Positions 1 to 12,100 of a stretch of 64,000 nucleotides of DNA are shown here, piece after piece. The stretch spans positions 15,076,902-15,140,901 of the forward strand of contig NC_056037.1 of the NCBI RefSeq assembly GCF_004379255.2, given 5' to 3'. Both the position numbers and the translations under genes were made by a program. Below the pieces are notes generated by a model. That model worked only from the letters and a program-made list of their open reading frames with translations, made no database searches and was not told the DNA's origin. The stretch comes from Salvia splendens. Lineage: Eukaryota > Streptophyta > Magnoliopsida > Lamiales > Lamiaceae. Numbering within the stretch: the first letter of the stretch is position 1; each line of letters starts with the position of its first letter.

Positions 1-3000
1 CTCTTTAACATGACCTTTGTATCGTTAATTACTTGAGTGTTGCTACCCAAGATTAACATATCGTCAACGTATAGACACACTATAACATGGCCGTTATTAG
101 TGCTCTTGATGTAGATACATTTGTCGCACTCGTTGATTTTAAACCCATTTGATAACATCACATTATCAAACTTCAAGTGTCATTGCAATGACGCTTGTTT
201 TAATCCATATAGAGATTTACGAGCTTGCATACCTTTTTCTCTTGTCCAGGTACGACAAACCCTTCGGGTTGCTCCATATATATTTCATCTTCTAATTCAC
301 CATTTAGAAACGCGGTCTTTACATCCATTTGATGAATCTCAAGATTTTGCAATGCAGCAATAGCGAGAAGCACTCGGATAGATGTAATCCTTGTTACAGG
401 TGAATATGTATCGAAGAAGTCATGTCCTTCATTTTGTTTAAGACCCTTTACCACTAATCGGGCTTTATACTTATCAACTGTTTCATCGGCCTTAAACTTT
501 CTTTTAAGGACCCATTTGCATCCTAAAAGTTTAGCACATTCGGGCAAATCAACCAACACCCACGTGTGGTTTAGCAAAATTGAATCAATTTCGCTTTGAA
601 CAGCTTCTCTCCAATGTAACCCGTCTAGGCCATCGAATGCTACTTTTATAGATGTCGGTTCTTCATCTAACATAAAAGAAATGTAGTCAGGACCAAATGT
701 TTTTGGTGTTCTGACTCTATTACCACGTCTTAGTACTGTATCCTTTGGATCGAGTCTTGCACGCTTGCGCGATTCAGGTTCCTCATCCGCTGATTTAGAA
801 CTAGTGGCTTCTTCAATTCTTGTCTCAGAATTGGTTGAGACTTTTTTCTTGTCTTTGCAAGGAAATGTATTTTCGAGAAATACAACATTCCTCGACTCAA
901 TTGTTGTTCCTACGGTGATAGTCGATATTTCAGACTTGTGAACAACAAATCGATATGCACTACTGTTAAGTGCATATCCAATGAAGATGCAATCAACCGT
1001 TTTAGGTCCGATTGTAACTTCTTTGGGCGGAGGAACCATCACCATTGCCAAACACCCCCACACTTTGTGGTATTTGTAGGATGACTTCTTTCCCTTCCAC
1101 AGCTCATAAGGAGTAACATCTTTTCCTTTGAGAGGAATCTTATTCAAGATATAGTTGGCTGTCAAAACAGCTTCCCCCCACATGTTATGTGGTAATCCTG
1201 AAGTCAGAAGCAGTGCATTCATCATCTCTTTTAGAGTTTGATTTTTGCGTTCTGCAACACCGTTAGATTGTGGTGAATATGGAACAGTTGTTTGATGAAT
1301 TATACCACTTACGTTGCATAACTCCTCAAACGGGGCTACATATTCGCCTCCTCTATCGCTTCGAATCGTTTTGATTTTACAACCAAGTTGATTCTCAACT
1401 TCGTTCTTATAATTTTTGAACGCTTCTATTGCTTCATCTTTACTTCTTAAAAGATAAATGTAGCAATACCTTGTGCAATCATCTATGAAAGTGATAAAGT
1501 ACTTTTTACCACCTCTAGTTTGCACCATCTTTAAATCACATACATCCGTGTGAATTAATTCAAGGGGTTTTGTGCTTCGTTCAACTGAGTGAAACGGCAA
1601 CTTAGTCATTTTTGCTTCAAGACAAATTTCACATTTATCTTGGGTATCCACTTCATTAGCCTTTAGTAAATCTAAATTCACTAATCTTTTAATGGCTTTT
1701 GAATTTACATGTCCCAATCTACAATGCCATAAATTTGAAGACTCGGTCAAATAAGAGGAAGTAGATATTTTATTATTATTCGCCAATGACTTTGCAACAC
1801 TGCGAGTTGTCACACTAAGCTTGAAAAGCCCATCGGTTACATAACCTTTTCCGAGGGATTTTCCAAACTTATACAAAGCAAACCTATCAGACTCAAATAC
1901 AAGTTTAAACCACTTATTAACTAGTATTGATCCTGACACTAGGTTCTTGCAGATGTCCGGGACATGCAGCACATCCTTCAAAGTGATTGTGACGCCAGAC
2001 GTCATCATGAGAATCACGCTGCCAACGCCGAGGATTTCGGACGATGCTTGATTCTCCATGTTGATTTTCCTCTCTTCAACAGCCGTGTAGGAGGTAAACT
2101 TGCTCCTATCTGAGCAGACATGAGCAGTAGCGCCGGTGTCGATGTACCAGCCTCCCTTGTTATCAACAAGGTTAACCTCTTCAGTGACCACAGCAATGAG
2201 GTCGTTTTCATCCCAATCCTTGAACTCCTTCTCAACGACGTGGGCAGCCGGCTTCTTCTTCTTGCTGCGGCAGTCCTTTGCAAAGTGGCCCGGTTTGCCA
2301 CATTTGTAGCAATCGCCTTCAAACTTCTTTGTAGGCTGCTTTCCCTTCCCTTTGTCATTTGGACGGTTTGGGCGAGGGCGTTTGTTGGAGGGACCGCCCC
2401 GCTCCAACAGATTGGCTTTGGCTTCATTTGGGGTGAAGCCTTTAGCCTTTTGGTCGTTTTTGCGCACATCAGCCTCAATGCGCAACTTCACGATCAAGTC
2501 TTCAAGGGTCATCTGCTTTCGCTTGTGCTTGAGATAGCTCTTGAAGTCCTTCCAGCTAGGAGGAAGCTTGTCAATGATTGTGCACCTTAGGAATTTGTCG
2601 GGCAAGGTCATCCCTTCAGCCACTAGTGCGTGGATGATCATTTGGAGCTCTTGGACTTGCTCCATGACAGGTCGAGAATCGACCATCTTGTAGTCCATAA
2701 ATTTGGAAGCTACAACTCGTTCAGTCCCTGCAGCATTATCTATGCTATACTTCTTTTCTAGGTTTTCCCACATTTGTTTAGATGTGGTTACATTGGAGTA
2801 TACATTGTAGAGGCTATCATCTAATGCACTTAAAATAAAATTTTTACATAGATAATCCCCTTTTCTCCAAGCTTCATAGTCCGCCATGACTTCGAGCCTA
2901 GTCTCTTGGTCGCTTGGCGCAGGCGGCTCGTTTTCCGTGAGGAAGTTGGCGACGCCCAATGTTGTCAAGTAGAACAACATCTTTTGGTACCACCGCTTGA

Positions 3001-3496
3001 ACTCAGATCCTCCAAACTTTGGTGGTTTCTCGGCAGGTGGCATCATTCTTGGTGCCAAAGGTGCCGCACTTGGTCCATGGAAGGAACCAATTCCGTTGCC
3101 CCCGAGGGAACCAACAACATGGTTAGGCATAGAGCCCCCACCATTCATGTTGGGCATAAAGCCCGCCATGGTCGTACCAGCCCCGAAGGAACTAGCACCC
3201 GCATGAGACCCGAAGGCCCCAACATTCGTGTGAGACCCGAATGCCCCAGCACTCGATCCATTAAAGGATCCGAAGGAACCACTAAAAGTGGAACCAACCG
3301 AACCACCAAATGTGGAACCAGTGGACGCCCCGAAAGGGTTGTCCCAAACCCATGGGACAGTTGAAGAGGCTGCTGGGAAGCCGGGTGTTGGCATCATCGA
3401 GGGGATCGATGAAGTGTTGACCGGTTCAGTGGTCGCCATGGTGGAGGAAATGGCGGCGGTGGTAGTGGTATCAGCGGTGTTGGATTCAGTCGACAT
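1..3496 (-). pseudogene. copia Gag-Pol polyprotein, frameshifted in reverse transcriptase
   Basis: Reads from an ATG at 3496 (the upstream in-frame TTG is not used here) to about 200. Visible parts: a Gly/Ser/Phe-rich amino end with FG dipeptides, a Gag core, a CCHC knuckle ([14 protein letters not shown]), aspartic protease (WYIDTGA), the HCRLGH zinc site before integrase, integrase core ([20 protein letters not shown]) and the start of reverse transcriptase ([21 protein letters not shown]). Near 219 one base is missing compared with the intact copy at 49770-54203, so the frame ends in LVNLYMD and a stop. The YVDD catalytic motif follows in another frame near 55-72. RNase H lies outside the window. 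It would encode a truncated product; I judge it non-autonomous. Confidence 0.92.
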
Positions 3497-3587
3497 CTCC
3501 AGCAAATGTGTTAAATGTTTCGAAAGTTTTTAGGTTCAGTTTAGTGTCCAAATTCATTCAAAAGCAAGTTATATCTCGTCTTGCGAT

Positions 3588-4591
3588 TGTTGGTTTCTGG
3601 GGATTACAAGAGATACAACCGGGCATAATACAACCCAAAAGAAATAATACAAAAGGAGAAACTAAACTTAAAAATTACAATGGAAAATCGAAACAACTAA
3701 ACCGTGAATTAGCCGAGTCGAGAAGGCCTCTTCCCGCAAGACGAGATACGCCCCGGTAGTGCTCTCGGTTTGGCGTGTCGTCCCCAAAGGTAAAACGGCT
3801 ACGTCTCTGGTGAAGCAGCACCGCAAAAAACAATGCAGAGAGAGGGAGAGAGCTTATGAATGCTTGTTTGTGTGTAGTAATGCAGTGGTGTATGGCTAGC
3901 CTATTTATAGGCCAAGCCACCATGCAGGGTCAACCAAGCCATTGAAGGCTCATCATGGCAGATTCGTAACCGTCGTCGGTTACAGGCGTGTGGCAGGAGT
4001 GTGCCTTTCGCGTGTGGAGCGTGTGGATTTCTTATGTGGCAGCCGTGACTGTGCCTCGCTTGACGATGTGTCAAGCCACTTGGACTGTTGACTCGGCGGT
4101 GGTCTAAAAAGATTAGTTTGGGCCAAGCACCAAGCACCAAGACCAAGTCCAAGATCGGGATCGGGCCCGCGGCCTGCGAGCGCGGGCTCGGGCTCGGGCT
4201 CGGGCGGGAGGGCGGCGGCGGCGGCGCGCGTGTGCGCGCGTGTGGGCTCTTTCACCCATCTTGGTCCACTATAATTATTAAGTAACATAAAGTCACTTAA
4301 TTTAAACACATTAAAATATGTGTTAATCCTCTAATGTGGGATAATTAACACTAGTTAATTATTCCCTAAGCTCCAACTTCAAGCTTTAATTAAAAGCTAA
4401 TTATGTCCAACTTTAATCCACTATTTCTCACTCACCGGAAATCGGATTTGAGAAAGTGAATATACTACATTTATCTACGTAAAATGTAGATCGACGCCAT
4501 GTCATTTAATTTCACAAAATTAAATGTCTCGTCACATTTATTATTTGGTCAAAATCCATTGACCGGGCATATTTAATCCATGATTTTTACA
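3588..4591 (-). repeat. 5' LTR of copia copy 1 (1004 bp)
   Basis: Bounded by TG..CA. It has a TATA box on the minus strand (TATAAATA, complement at 3902-3909) and a GC-rich simple-sequence tract at about 4140-4245 in U3. It is about 150 bp shorter than the LTR of the complete copy, partly because the GC tract is contracted. A 14-base segment at 3735-3748 is the exact reverse complement of 3572-3585, which lies directly inside the LTR where a primer-binding site is expected. Confidence 0.9.
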
Positions 4592-4661
4592 GAATTATAT
4601 AAGAATTAAGTAATAGTTAAAAAGGTTCTATTTAATTTGGTAGACCTATGAATTTAATTAT

Positions 4662-6797
4662 GGGCAGTGATTTAGAGACATAATGTCTCTATGCCATAAT
4701 GCCCCTATGTCACTTTGCCATAATTATATTTTATATCTTGACTAATTTACCCTATTGTTATTTTAGAAAGACAAATCTTAAATTATGAAGTTTAATTAAC
4801 ACATGCTTATCATGCTTACATTCAATGTAATCATAATTTTAATTAGACTATTTAAAATCTTAATTAGAGTATTATTAAATGTACGTTTGATAATTTTATG
4901 AGAAATGCTCATAAAAAGTTTAAAATATAAAAATAAAAATGATTGTTCTTATAAATAAAAATAATTGTTTTTATAAATAAAAATTATTAATTTTATAAAT
5001 AATATAATTCTTGTGAGTAAAAGTTATTAATATTATTTTATTAAATAAAATTTATTCTATTCATTGATAAAATTTATTGTCGTAATAAATAAAGTATATT
5101 TTTATTTTCAAGAAAAAAATTATTTTATGAATAAAAATTATTATTGTAAACAATGAATTTAGTTAGTTTTAAAGCATCAATATTCTTTTTCATCATATGT
5201 GATTACTTAAAACTTTTGATTTATTGGATAGATGGGAGCTTATTACCAATTGAACTAAACTTCATAATCGAATAAAAAATTTTATTTTTAGAAATAAAAG
5301 TTATATTTATTATGAAAAATCATATTTTTTAAATACATAAAATTTATTACTCTATTATATAGAATTATTATTCTTTTGAATAAACTTTATTACTTTAATT
5401 TTTTAAACATAAGTTATCATTCATGAGAATAAAAGTTACTAAATTATTGTTTATGCAAAACTAAAGTACAGTGTAAAACACAAAAGTTATTGTTATTTTG
5501 ATTAATAATATAAATTATTTGTTTCAACGAATAAAAAGTTACTACTATTATTTATTGCGAACAAAAGTTATTGTTTATTGTGGATAAAATTTATTTTAAT
5601 TTTTCTATGTACAATAGTTATTATGATTGTGAAAAAAAAGTAATCATTTGATGAATAAAATGTATTTTACTATAGTTGTTAATAAAAGAATTATTTTAAT
5701 AAAAAATTATTTTTCTTTAAAAATAGTTCTAAGAAATAAAAATTACTACTCCAATAAATAAAAGTTTTTATGCTTATGAATGAACTGTATTATTCTTGTA
5801 AATAAATATTACTATACCTTTTGCGAGTAAAAGACTGTTATTGTAAATAAAACTTAGCAATATTATTTTGTGAATAAAAGTTACTATTAGTTTAATAGAT
5901 AAAAAGTAACATTATTTTAATTAATAAATAATTTTGTTCTATTGAATGAAAAGATAGTATTATTTTTTTGAATAAAAGTTGTGAATGAAAGTTAACTTTT
6001 TTGCGAATGAATAAAAGTTATTCCAAAATTCTAGTGAATACAAGTTTGTGTGAATAAAAATTATACTATTTTTGTGAATACAAAATTTTGTTTTTATGCA
6101 TAAAAGTTGTAATAATTAAAAGCCATTGCTTTTGCAAATAAAAATAATTGCTAAAAAAAATAATTTTGCGATTTTTGTAAACAACGTTTACTTTTTTATA
6201 GATAAAAGGGTTGATCGTAGTGAAGTATATAAAAGTTATTGTTCTTATAAAGAAATAAAATGTGATAACTAATATTGATTAAATAGCTCAATATAAATTT
6301 AAATTACCCTAATTAATCAATTACTATAAAGTAACAGTTTTTATAGTATATAAAACTGGAGAGAAAAATCAAATTTTTTTTTGTAAATAATAACGTATTG
6401 ATAAAATCAAGTCGGAAGTCAAAAAATAGAGCAAACTAAGAACTATTTTTTTATTAAATTATTTGCACTAAAATTTATAAAAACTAATTTGATTAGAAAC
6501 TCATGCATCTTAATATATAAAGACAACAAAAGTTATAATATTTTAAATTTAAATATATGCCGATAAATAAATGCAATAAGAGTAGAGACACAAAATAAAG
6601 ATTGTCCATCATTAATATATGGACCCATGTTAACAAATACTCCTTAATTAGATCTAATTAATATGGTAGTACAATTTAATGTAAAGGATAGTAAAGTAAA
6701 TATACAAAATATTAATTTAACTAACAATAAAATATGGTATGCAATTACTATAAAATCCCCATTATGACATAGACATTATGTCTCAAAATCATTTCTC
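4662..6797. mobile_element. Mutator-like non-autonomous DNA transposon, AT-rich
   Basis: The ends are inverted repeats of about 40 bases, sharing GAGACATAATGTCT and CATAATG. They are flanked by an exact 9-bp direct repeat TTTAATTAT (4653-4661 and 6798-6806), the length typical of Mutator-like elements. I see no coding potential inside. The interior is extremely A/T-rich, with dozens of degenerate copies of a motif like AATAAAAGTTATT on the plus strand. Confidence 0.75.
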
Positions 6798-7243
6798 TTT
6801 AATTATATGCTTTAAGATTAGCCACATGCAATCATTTACGAAAATTGTGATTATAAATATCAGTCGCGTGTGTAACCGGCGGATTGAAATTCAGATATGA
6901 AGAAATCAAGTTAATTTTGTTAATATTATAACCCAATTTGAATAGACTAACGCTCCTAATTTAGCCTCTTCGCTTCTATTTTTATTGGATAAAGAAATTC
7001 ATAATGATCTAAGCCTAAACACTTTTACTTTAGACATACGTTAATCACTCTATAGTCGGTCTCAACTAGTCCATAACTAAATCTTTCTTTCTAGTATTTG
7101 ATTTTTGTTACGTATAATTTTAATACATTAGTGGCAGATCCAGAATCCGAATATGGAAGTAGCGGAATTAAATATTCAAAAAAAAATATAATTTTTAATA
7201 ATTAAATTAAATAATATAGTGTTAGTTAAAATAAAAAATAATA

Positions 7244-7461
7244 CTCCCCGTTCCATAAAAATATGTGCACTTTCCATTTTCGTTCGTCCCACAAAAATAT
7301 GTGCATTCCATTTTTGGAAAGGTATATCAATTTAATAATGTAGGTCTCACTATCCACAAAATTTACTTTAACTACCGTTCTCCTCATCTCTCTTACTTTA
7401 CCAATTTTGTCTTAATTCTCGTACCATCACATCCGCCCATATTTTTATGGGACGGAGGGAG
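7244..7461. mobile_element. Stowaway-type MITE
   Basis: Imperfect terminal inverted repeats (CTCCCCGTTCCATAAAAATA at the left, the complement of CTCCCTCCGTCCCATAAAAA at the right) are flanked by TA on both sides (7242-7243, 7462-7463). The CTCCCTCCGTCCC end and the TA target are typical of Stowaway (Tc1/mariner) MITEs. No coding capacity. Confidence 0.8.
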
Positions 7462-7463
7462 TA

Positions 7464-8568
7464 CTACAGATATAATAGTAAACATTTAGACTCCATAAAT
7501 ATTTCAATGTTAATTATGATATACAAGTAATAAGATGCAATAAATATCACACAAAATATGTATTTTATAGTAGTCATAAATAAAATATATCGAATATTTT
7601 AAAAAAATTATTTTACTAAAAAATAAATAGTAAACATGTGTAAAACTAATAAAATTACAGATTCCAAAAGTATTTTAATGGTTTAATTTGGTAATAAGAA
7701 GTGATAAAATAAAGAAAGAGAGGTAAAGAGAAGAAAAATGCTCTCAACGAGGCTTGATTCACAGACTTCTTAGTTAAAAAAAGCAACACAACCACTATGC
7801 TACTAACTTTAATACTATTAACATTTACTGAAAACTCATAATTTTGCTATTTTCGGCTCCAACATATTTAGACTCTTTGGACGGTGACATGAAGGAAATG
7901 GTACTGATCCACACTGAAAAACTTGAGTACAAAGTAATGTATATGGAGTCATGATCCCTAGTGTTAACTCTTTAAGAACTAAAACTAAATTTAGACCACT
8001 GAATTTGAATATAGATGGTGTTGATTTATTCTTCCAAATTTCCGTCAATAGTTACATGATTATCAGTAGGAGAGTAAATTGGAAAATACCGAAAAATGCA
8101 TTTAACTTTTAGCAACCACATTCTCCCTCAAAATAATAGGAGTATGTATTTGAATGATTTTTAGGTTTTTAATTTTACCTAATAACACAAATATATTTAT
8201 ATTTGTATACTGTACCAAGCACAATCACATTTATTTCCAATTGTCCCTCAATACATGTCTTGGTTTTGCCAAATCATAAAAATCTGGAGTTAATTGCTTA
8301 AATTTTCAGTAACTAACCATTCTTTTCTTTCTCACAAATATTGATCCAATTATAAGTGTTAAATGTACACAAACACTGCAATTTCAAAGCAACGGAACTT
8401 TGATACTTTATAGAAATATTTGTTACAAGTACAATCAAGCATCCAAGAGTTGTAGCAAGTGAAGTAGACGACGTCGAATCTGCAGGCAAGTGTCTTAAAA
8501 CATGATGGATCAATGTCATGAACATGAATTCCACAGATAAATAAGTCGAAAAGTATCGTTTCTCATCT
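7464..8568. other. intergenic, AT-rich
   Basis: No gene, RNA gene or clear repeat seen. Roughly the last 250 bases are probably the 3' UTR and downstream region of the minus-strand calcineurin-B-like gene. Confidence 0.5.
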
Positions 8569-11500
8569 CTAATCTACTGGAACTTCAACTTCCATCTTCA
8601 AATCAGAACTTCCCAGGATCTGCAAAAGAGGATATTAAGAAGACATTCTACGACATCACCAACGCAATATTGATAGGACGTATGGCAGCAGAATATGCAG
8701 CATTAGCAAAATACCCTGCTAACATAGAAGCATATAGCAGAATAGTACATGCTAAGATAATTATCCATCACAATGGAATGACCTTGCTACTATCATCAGA
8801 GAGCTTTTAAGCATTCTCAGTATATAGATTGATATGCTATTACCTTCATGAAATCAGCTGGAACTAATAGAGAATCTTTTGTGTAGCCTGCTTCCTCAAG
8901 AACTTGGGTAAGAACGTGCTATTGGTAAAAACACAGAGCTTCAGATTAGCACAACTCAGCAATTGATTAGGACTCAGAAAGCTTTGAAAAGTGATGCTAC
9001 TTTGAATAGTATATTACTTATTTAACAATGTAAACGGTTTATGGGGAAAACGAAACAAGTGGCGGATCAAATTTTAATTTTGACTGTTGGTGGCTACCTT
9101 GATGCTTCATCCCAGGAACATAAATAAATTTACTTATAATTTGCTTTTTATTCTTTCATTTAGCCTATATGATTCAATCTCAAACAGATATACTTTGTGG
9201 ATAGGTTGTCATTCCAGGAAGCAGAAGCACACAATGTTCCATATTAGTGGAAAGTCGAGGTTACATGCAAAGAAGAAGACTTATAATGCACTAGAATTAT
9301 TTTTAAAAAGAAGAAGAAAAAGAAGAAAAGTTAAAAGCAGAATACAACAGTTGTGACATGCAAAAACAACATAGTATAATATTCATTTGATTGTTTCAAT
9401 TATTTTATGCCTACAGCGTTTTAGTTATTCTATTTTTTGTGAACATAAGATTTTACATTTTTTGAAAAATAAAAAAATAGAAAAGAAAGTAAAAACAAAT
9501 ATACATCACCAGAAGGAGAAATTACTAGAGTAAGGAGACTAACCTCTCTCTGATGTTCAGCTATAAATTGACCTGTTAAATCCCGCAATATGTCCAGAAC
9601 ATCATTGAAACTAACCTTTCCGTTACCATCAGAATCATAAACCTTAAAAATAACTGGGATAAGGAAATTAGACTCAGTATTGGCAGATTGGAAAACAATA
9701 TTTGATGTTGGAAATTTAATATAAGAATGAACTTTCTATATGTTGCACGTCTTACAATCAACTTTCAGCTGCAAGCTTGCTCGAGAACTAAAGGCAGATA
9801 GAAAAAATACAAATTCCTTGAAATTTAGCCCATCCAGCATCCTTAACAGTCTCTGGAAATGCAAATAGGAAGATGAAAACTTAAGTACATTCATCTTGTC
9901 ATGAACAATAGCAATCTAACTTAGTTAAAATAATAAAAATAAGATACCCTGATTTATACTCATTTTTATTTTGGCAAAGTTGCTAGACCAATTGAATACA
10001 TAGAATACTTGATCCTTTTTACAGTTTCCGTTTTTTCTCCTAATGGCCAGTAATCATCACTTTGATTTGTAAGCCAAGGCACACTAGGTATACATGATAA
10101 CAACTTTTAGCAAAAATGTCCCAAGCATTCTTGGTGAATATAGATATAAGCAAGCTGGTTATAGGCATAAAGAGACAGCTCTGTCAAAGTTTTCAGTCAA
10201 CATTTTCAAGACAGAACAATGCCATGAGGTATTAGTTTGATCAGAGAGAGGTGGTTTGGAATTGGAACCATACGTTCTAAACAACCTGTAGATTTATGAA
10301 TACGTTCTAAACCTTCCTACTCATCTGAGAATATGTTCTAACAACCCGTAGATTTATGAATACTTGAAGAATAAGCAAATGCACTAACTATGTACAGCCA
10401 ATTTACCTATGGCTCCGTTCGGTATCATGGAATTGAGCCTATGGAATTGGAATTGGAATTGGAGCTGCCTTCAATTCCAAATCCAATGTTTGGTATTGCA
10501 AAATATTTGGATTTAGAATTGAATTGCAATTCCAATCCTCACAATTGAATTCCACAAGTAGTTATAAAATTGGCATCTTCACACTACACACACTGCAACA
10601 CTACACAGTACACACACAAACACACACTACCAAAAAAACACTCCACACACACTACACACTCAATGCACTCGCACACGGCACACGTACTACACAAAAAATG
10701 TGTTTGCACACACGAACTTCATATCAATCATATCATTTTTGCCGAACTAAATGGAAATGAATTATAATTCAATTTCTTCAAATTCAATTCTGTAGAATTC
10801 CAATTCCGTGTGCCGAAAGGACCATTTTTGTATTTCCTATCACCAACAAGAAGATATGTACTGGATCGGAGACTCTAGCAACAAGAAGATATGTACTGGA
10901 TCGGAGACTCTAGCAGCTCTAACATTTAGTCACCAACAAGAAGATATGTACTGGATCGGAGACTCTAGCAGCTCTAACATTTAGTCAAAGCACACAACGT
11001 CCTGATAAGGTCATGGCCACTTATCTCTCCCTCCCTCTCTCCATAACATATATTGATATAGGAACAAATCCAAGAGAGCAAGACCAACAACATGGAGACA
11101 TAATTGTAACATTTTCCCCCTCTATAGAAGCATAATTTTTCTGTGATACTACAATACATTCATGAAAACACACAAAGCTCAGATTATTTTTTCCCAATTC
11201 TGGTTCAATACTTACTACAATTCACATTTGAAAACAAATTCATTTGCATTTCCCATCAAAACTTTGTATAATTCATAACATAACAATAAAACCATCAATT
11301 AAGAGTTTGAAGCAGCTGTTTGTGGAACCTGGGAGAGGGGGTTGACTGCAAATTCAGGCACAGTCATAAACTCATCGGCGGAGATGAAGCCGCCTCCGTT
11401 CCTGTCCAGCTGGCAGAACCTCTGGTATAGTGAAACTATCTCCTGCTGGGAAACTACACATACACATACACATAATTATCAAAACTTGGCAACTAAAGTA

Positions 11501-11777
11501 ACACAAGAACAATGCACATTCACAATTTTGGTCAATTCTTTTTCTTTTTCCTATTACTAACCCTGATCGTAACCACGGTCAACCTTTCCTGACTTAATCG
11601 TGAGAGTAAAAACCATCGGAAAATCAAACATGCTAAATAGGGAATAGAGAAAGGCAGCAACTTTCGATTGTCAAAAAAGTCGAATTGAGCAGACGAAGGA
11701 GAATTACAGGTGTTGTTGCAGTGCTCTTGGACCTCTTCAATGTCGTACTGAGTGAGCATGGATGAGCTGTTGCCCAT
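8569..11777 (-). CDS. calcineurin B-like EF-hand protein (six exons)
   Basis: Exons by splice-site inspection: 11777-11708, 11453-11329, 9852-9756, 9653-9544, 8918-8844, 8619-8569; all introns are GT..AG and phases match, giving 175 residues. The product starts MGNSSSML, a good N-myristoylation signal, as in calcineurin B. EF-hand 1 is canonical (DRNGGGFISADE, exon 2). The second EF-hand region is degenerate (around DGLNFKEFV, exon 3). EF-hand 3 is canonical (DSDGNGKVSFND, exon 4). EF-hand 4 is degenerate (exon 5). It ends KMEVEVPVD. It resembles the plant calcineurin B-subunit-like protein of Arabidopsis locus At3g18430, also 175 residues as I recall; this is not the CBL/SOS3 family. Role: probable membrane-tethered calcium sensor, partner unknown in plants, which lack calcineurin A. 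Intron 2 holds a MITE and a short tandem repeat. Confidence 0.92.
10410..10827. mobile_element. MITE in intron 2 of the calcineurin-B-like gene
   Basis: Inverted ends: GGCTCCGTTCGGTATCATGG at the left, and GGTCCTTTCGGCACACGG reading in from the right. Both are followed by repeated GGAATTGGAATT-type blocks. The centre (about 10575-10740) is an ACAC-rich low-complexity tract. The target duplication is not clear, so I do not assign a superfamily; the ends look hAT- or Harbinger-like. Confidence 0.55.
10840..10986. repeat. short tandem repeat in intron 2
   Basis: Three copies of a unit containing CAAGAAGATATGTACTGGAT and GGAGACTCTAGCA. The second and third copies also share the tail CAGCTCTAACATTTAGTC. 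The copies are almost identical, so the amplification is recent. Confidence 0.85.
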
Positions 11778-11999
11778 GATTAAATTACTGTCGTGAGTCC
11801 TAGAGAGATAATAAGTTAGGTTTGGAGCAGCAAATAGAAGCTTGATTTATAAAATAAGGGCGGATCAAGAAGTTGGGGTGGTAGATTTAGAGGTCAATCT
11901 GGAATGCCGGCAATGTGCAGATGTTTTTGCCGACGACCAACTCAACAACCAGCGTCAAACACTTGCCCCCAATAAAATACTACTCCTAGTCCGATATAT

Positions 12000-12038
12000 G
12001 GGCATGGGCATGGGCATGGGCATAGGCATAGGCATAGC
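12000..12038. repeat. hexanucleotide microsatellite (GGCATG/GGCATA)n
   Basis: About six tandem hexamers, three GGCATG followed by GGCATA units, just upstream (on the minus strand) of the calcineurin-B-like gene. Confidence 0.9.
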
Positions 12039-12100
12039 GCATAGGAATTCACGTTTTCTTCTTTAACTTTTTTAGTTCATCCTTCCGGATTAATTGTAAC

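Larger units (their letters stand above)
1..4591 (-). mobile_element. Ty1/copia LTR retrotransposon, copy 1, truncated by window start
   Basis: Minus-strand element entering from the left edge. It contains a gag-pol region (frameshifted) and its 5' LTR at 3588-4591. It is the same family as the complete copy at 48050-55446: protein and LTR sequences are closely similar throughout. The LTR starts TGTAAAAATC and ends CCAACA on the coding strand. The 5 bases outside the LTR (4592-4596) are GAATT, but the other flank lies outside the window, so the target duplication cannot be confirmed. Order of domains: Gag, CCHC knuckle, protease, integrase, reverse transcriptase, which is the copia order. Confidence 0.93.

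Noticed and set aside
2120..2590. Plus-strand open frame of 156 codons inside the Gag region
   Set aside because: Lies opposite the real Gag frame on the minus strand; a shadow of its codon composition.
10524..10767. His/Thr-rich open frames
   Set aside because: Produced by an ACAC low-complexity tract inside an intronic MITE.
10840..10986. Regular repeats considered as a CRISPR array
   Set aside because: Only three directly adjacent copies without unique spacers, in a plant intron; a plain tandem duplication.
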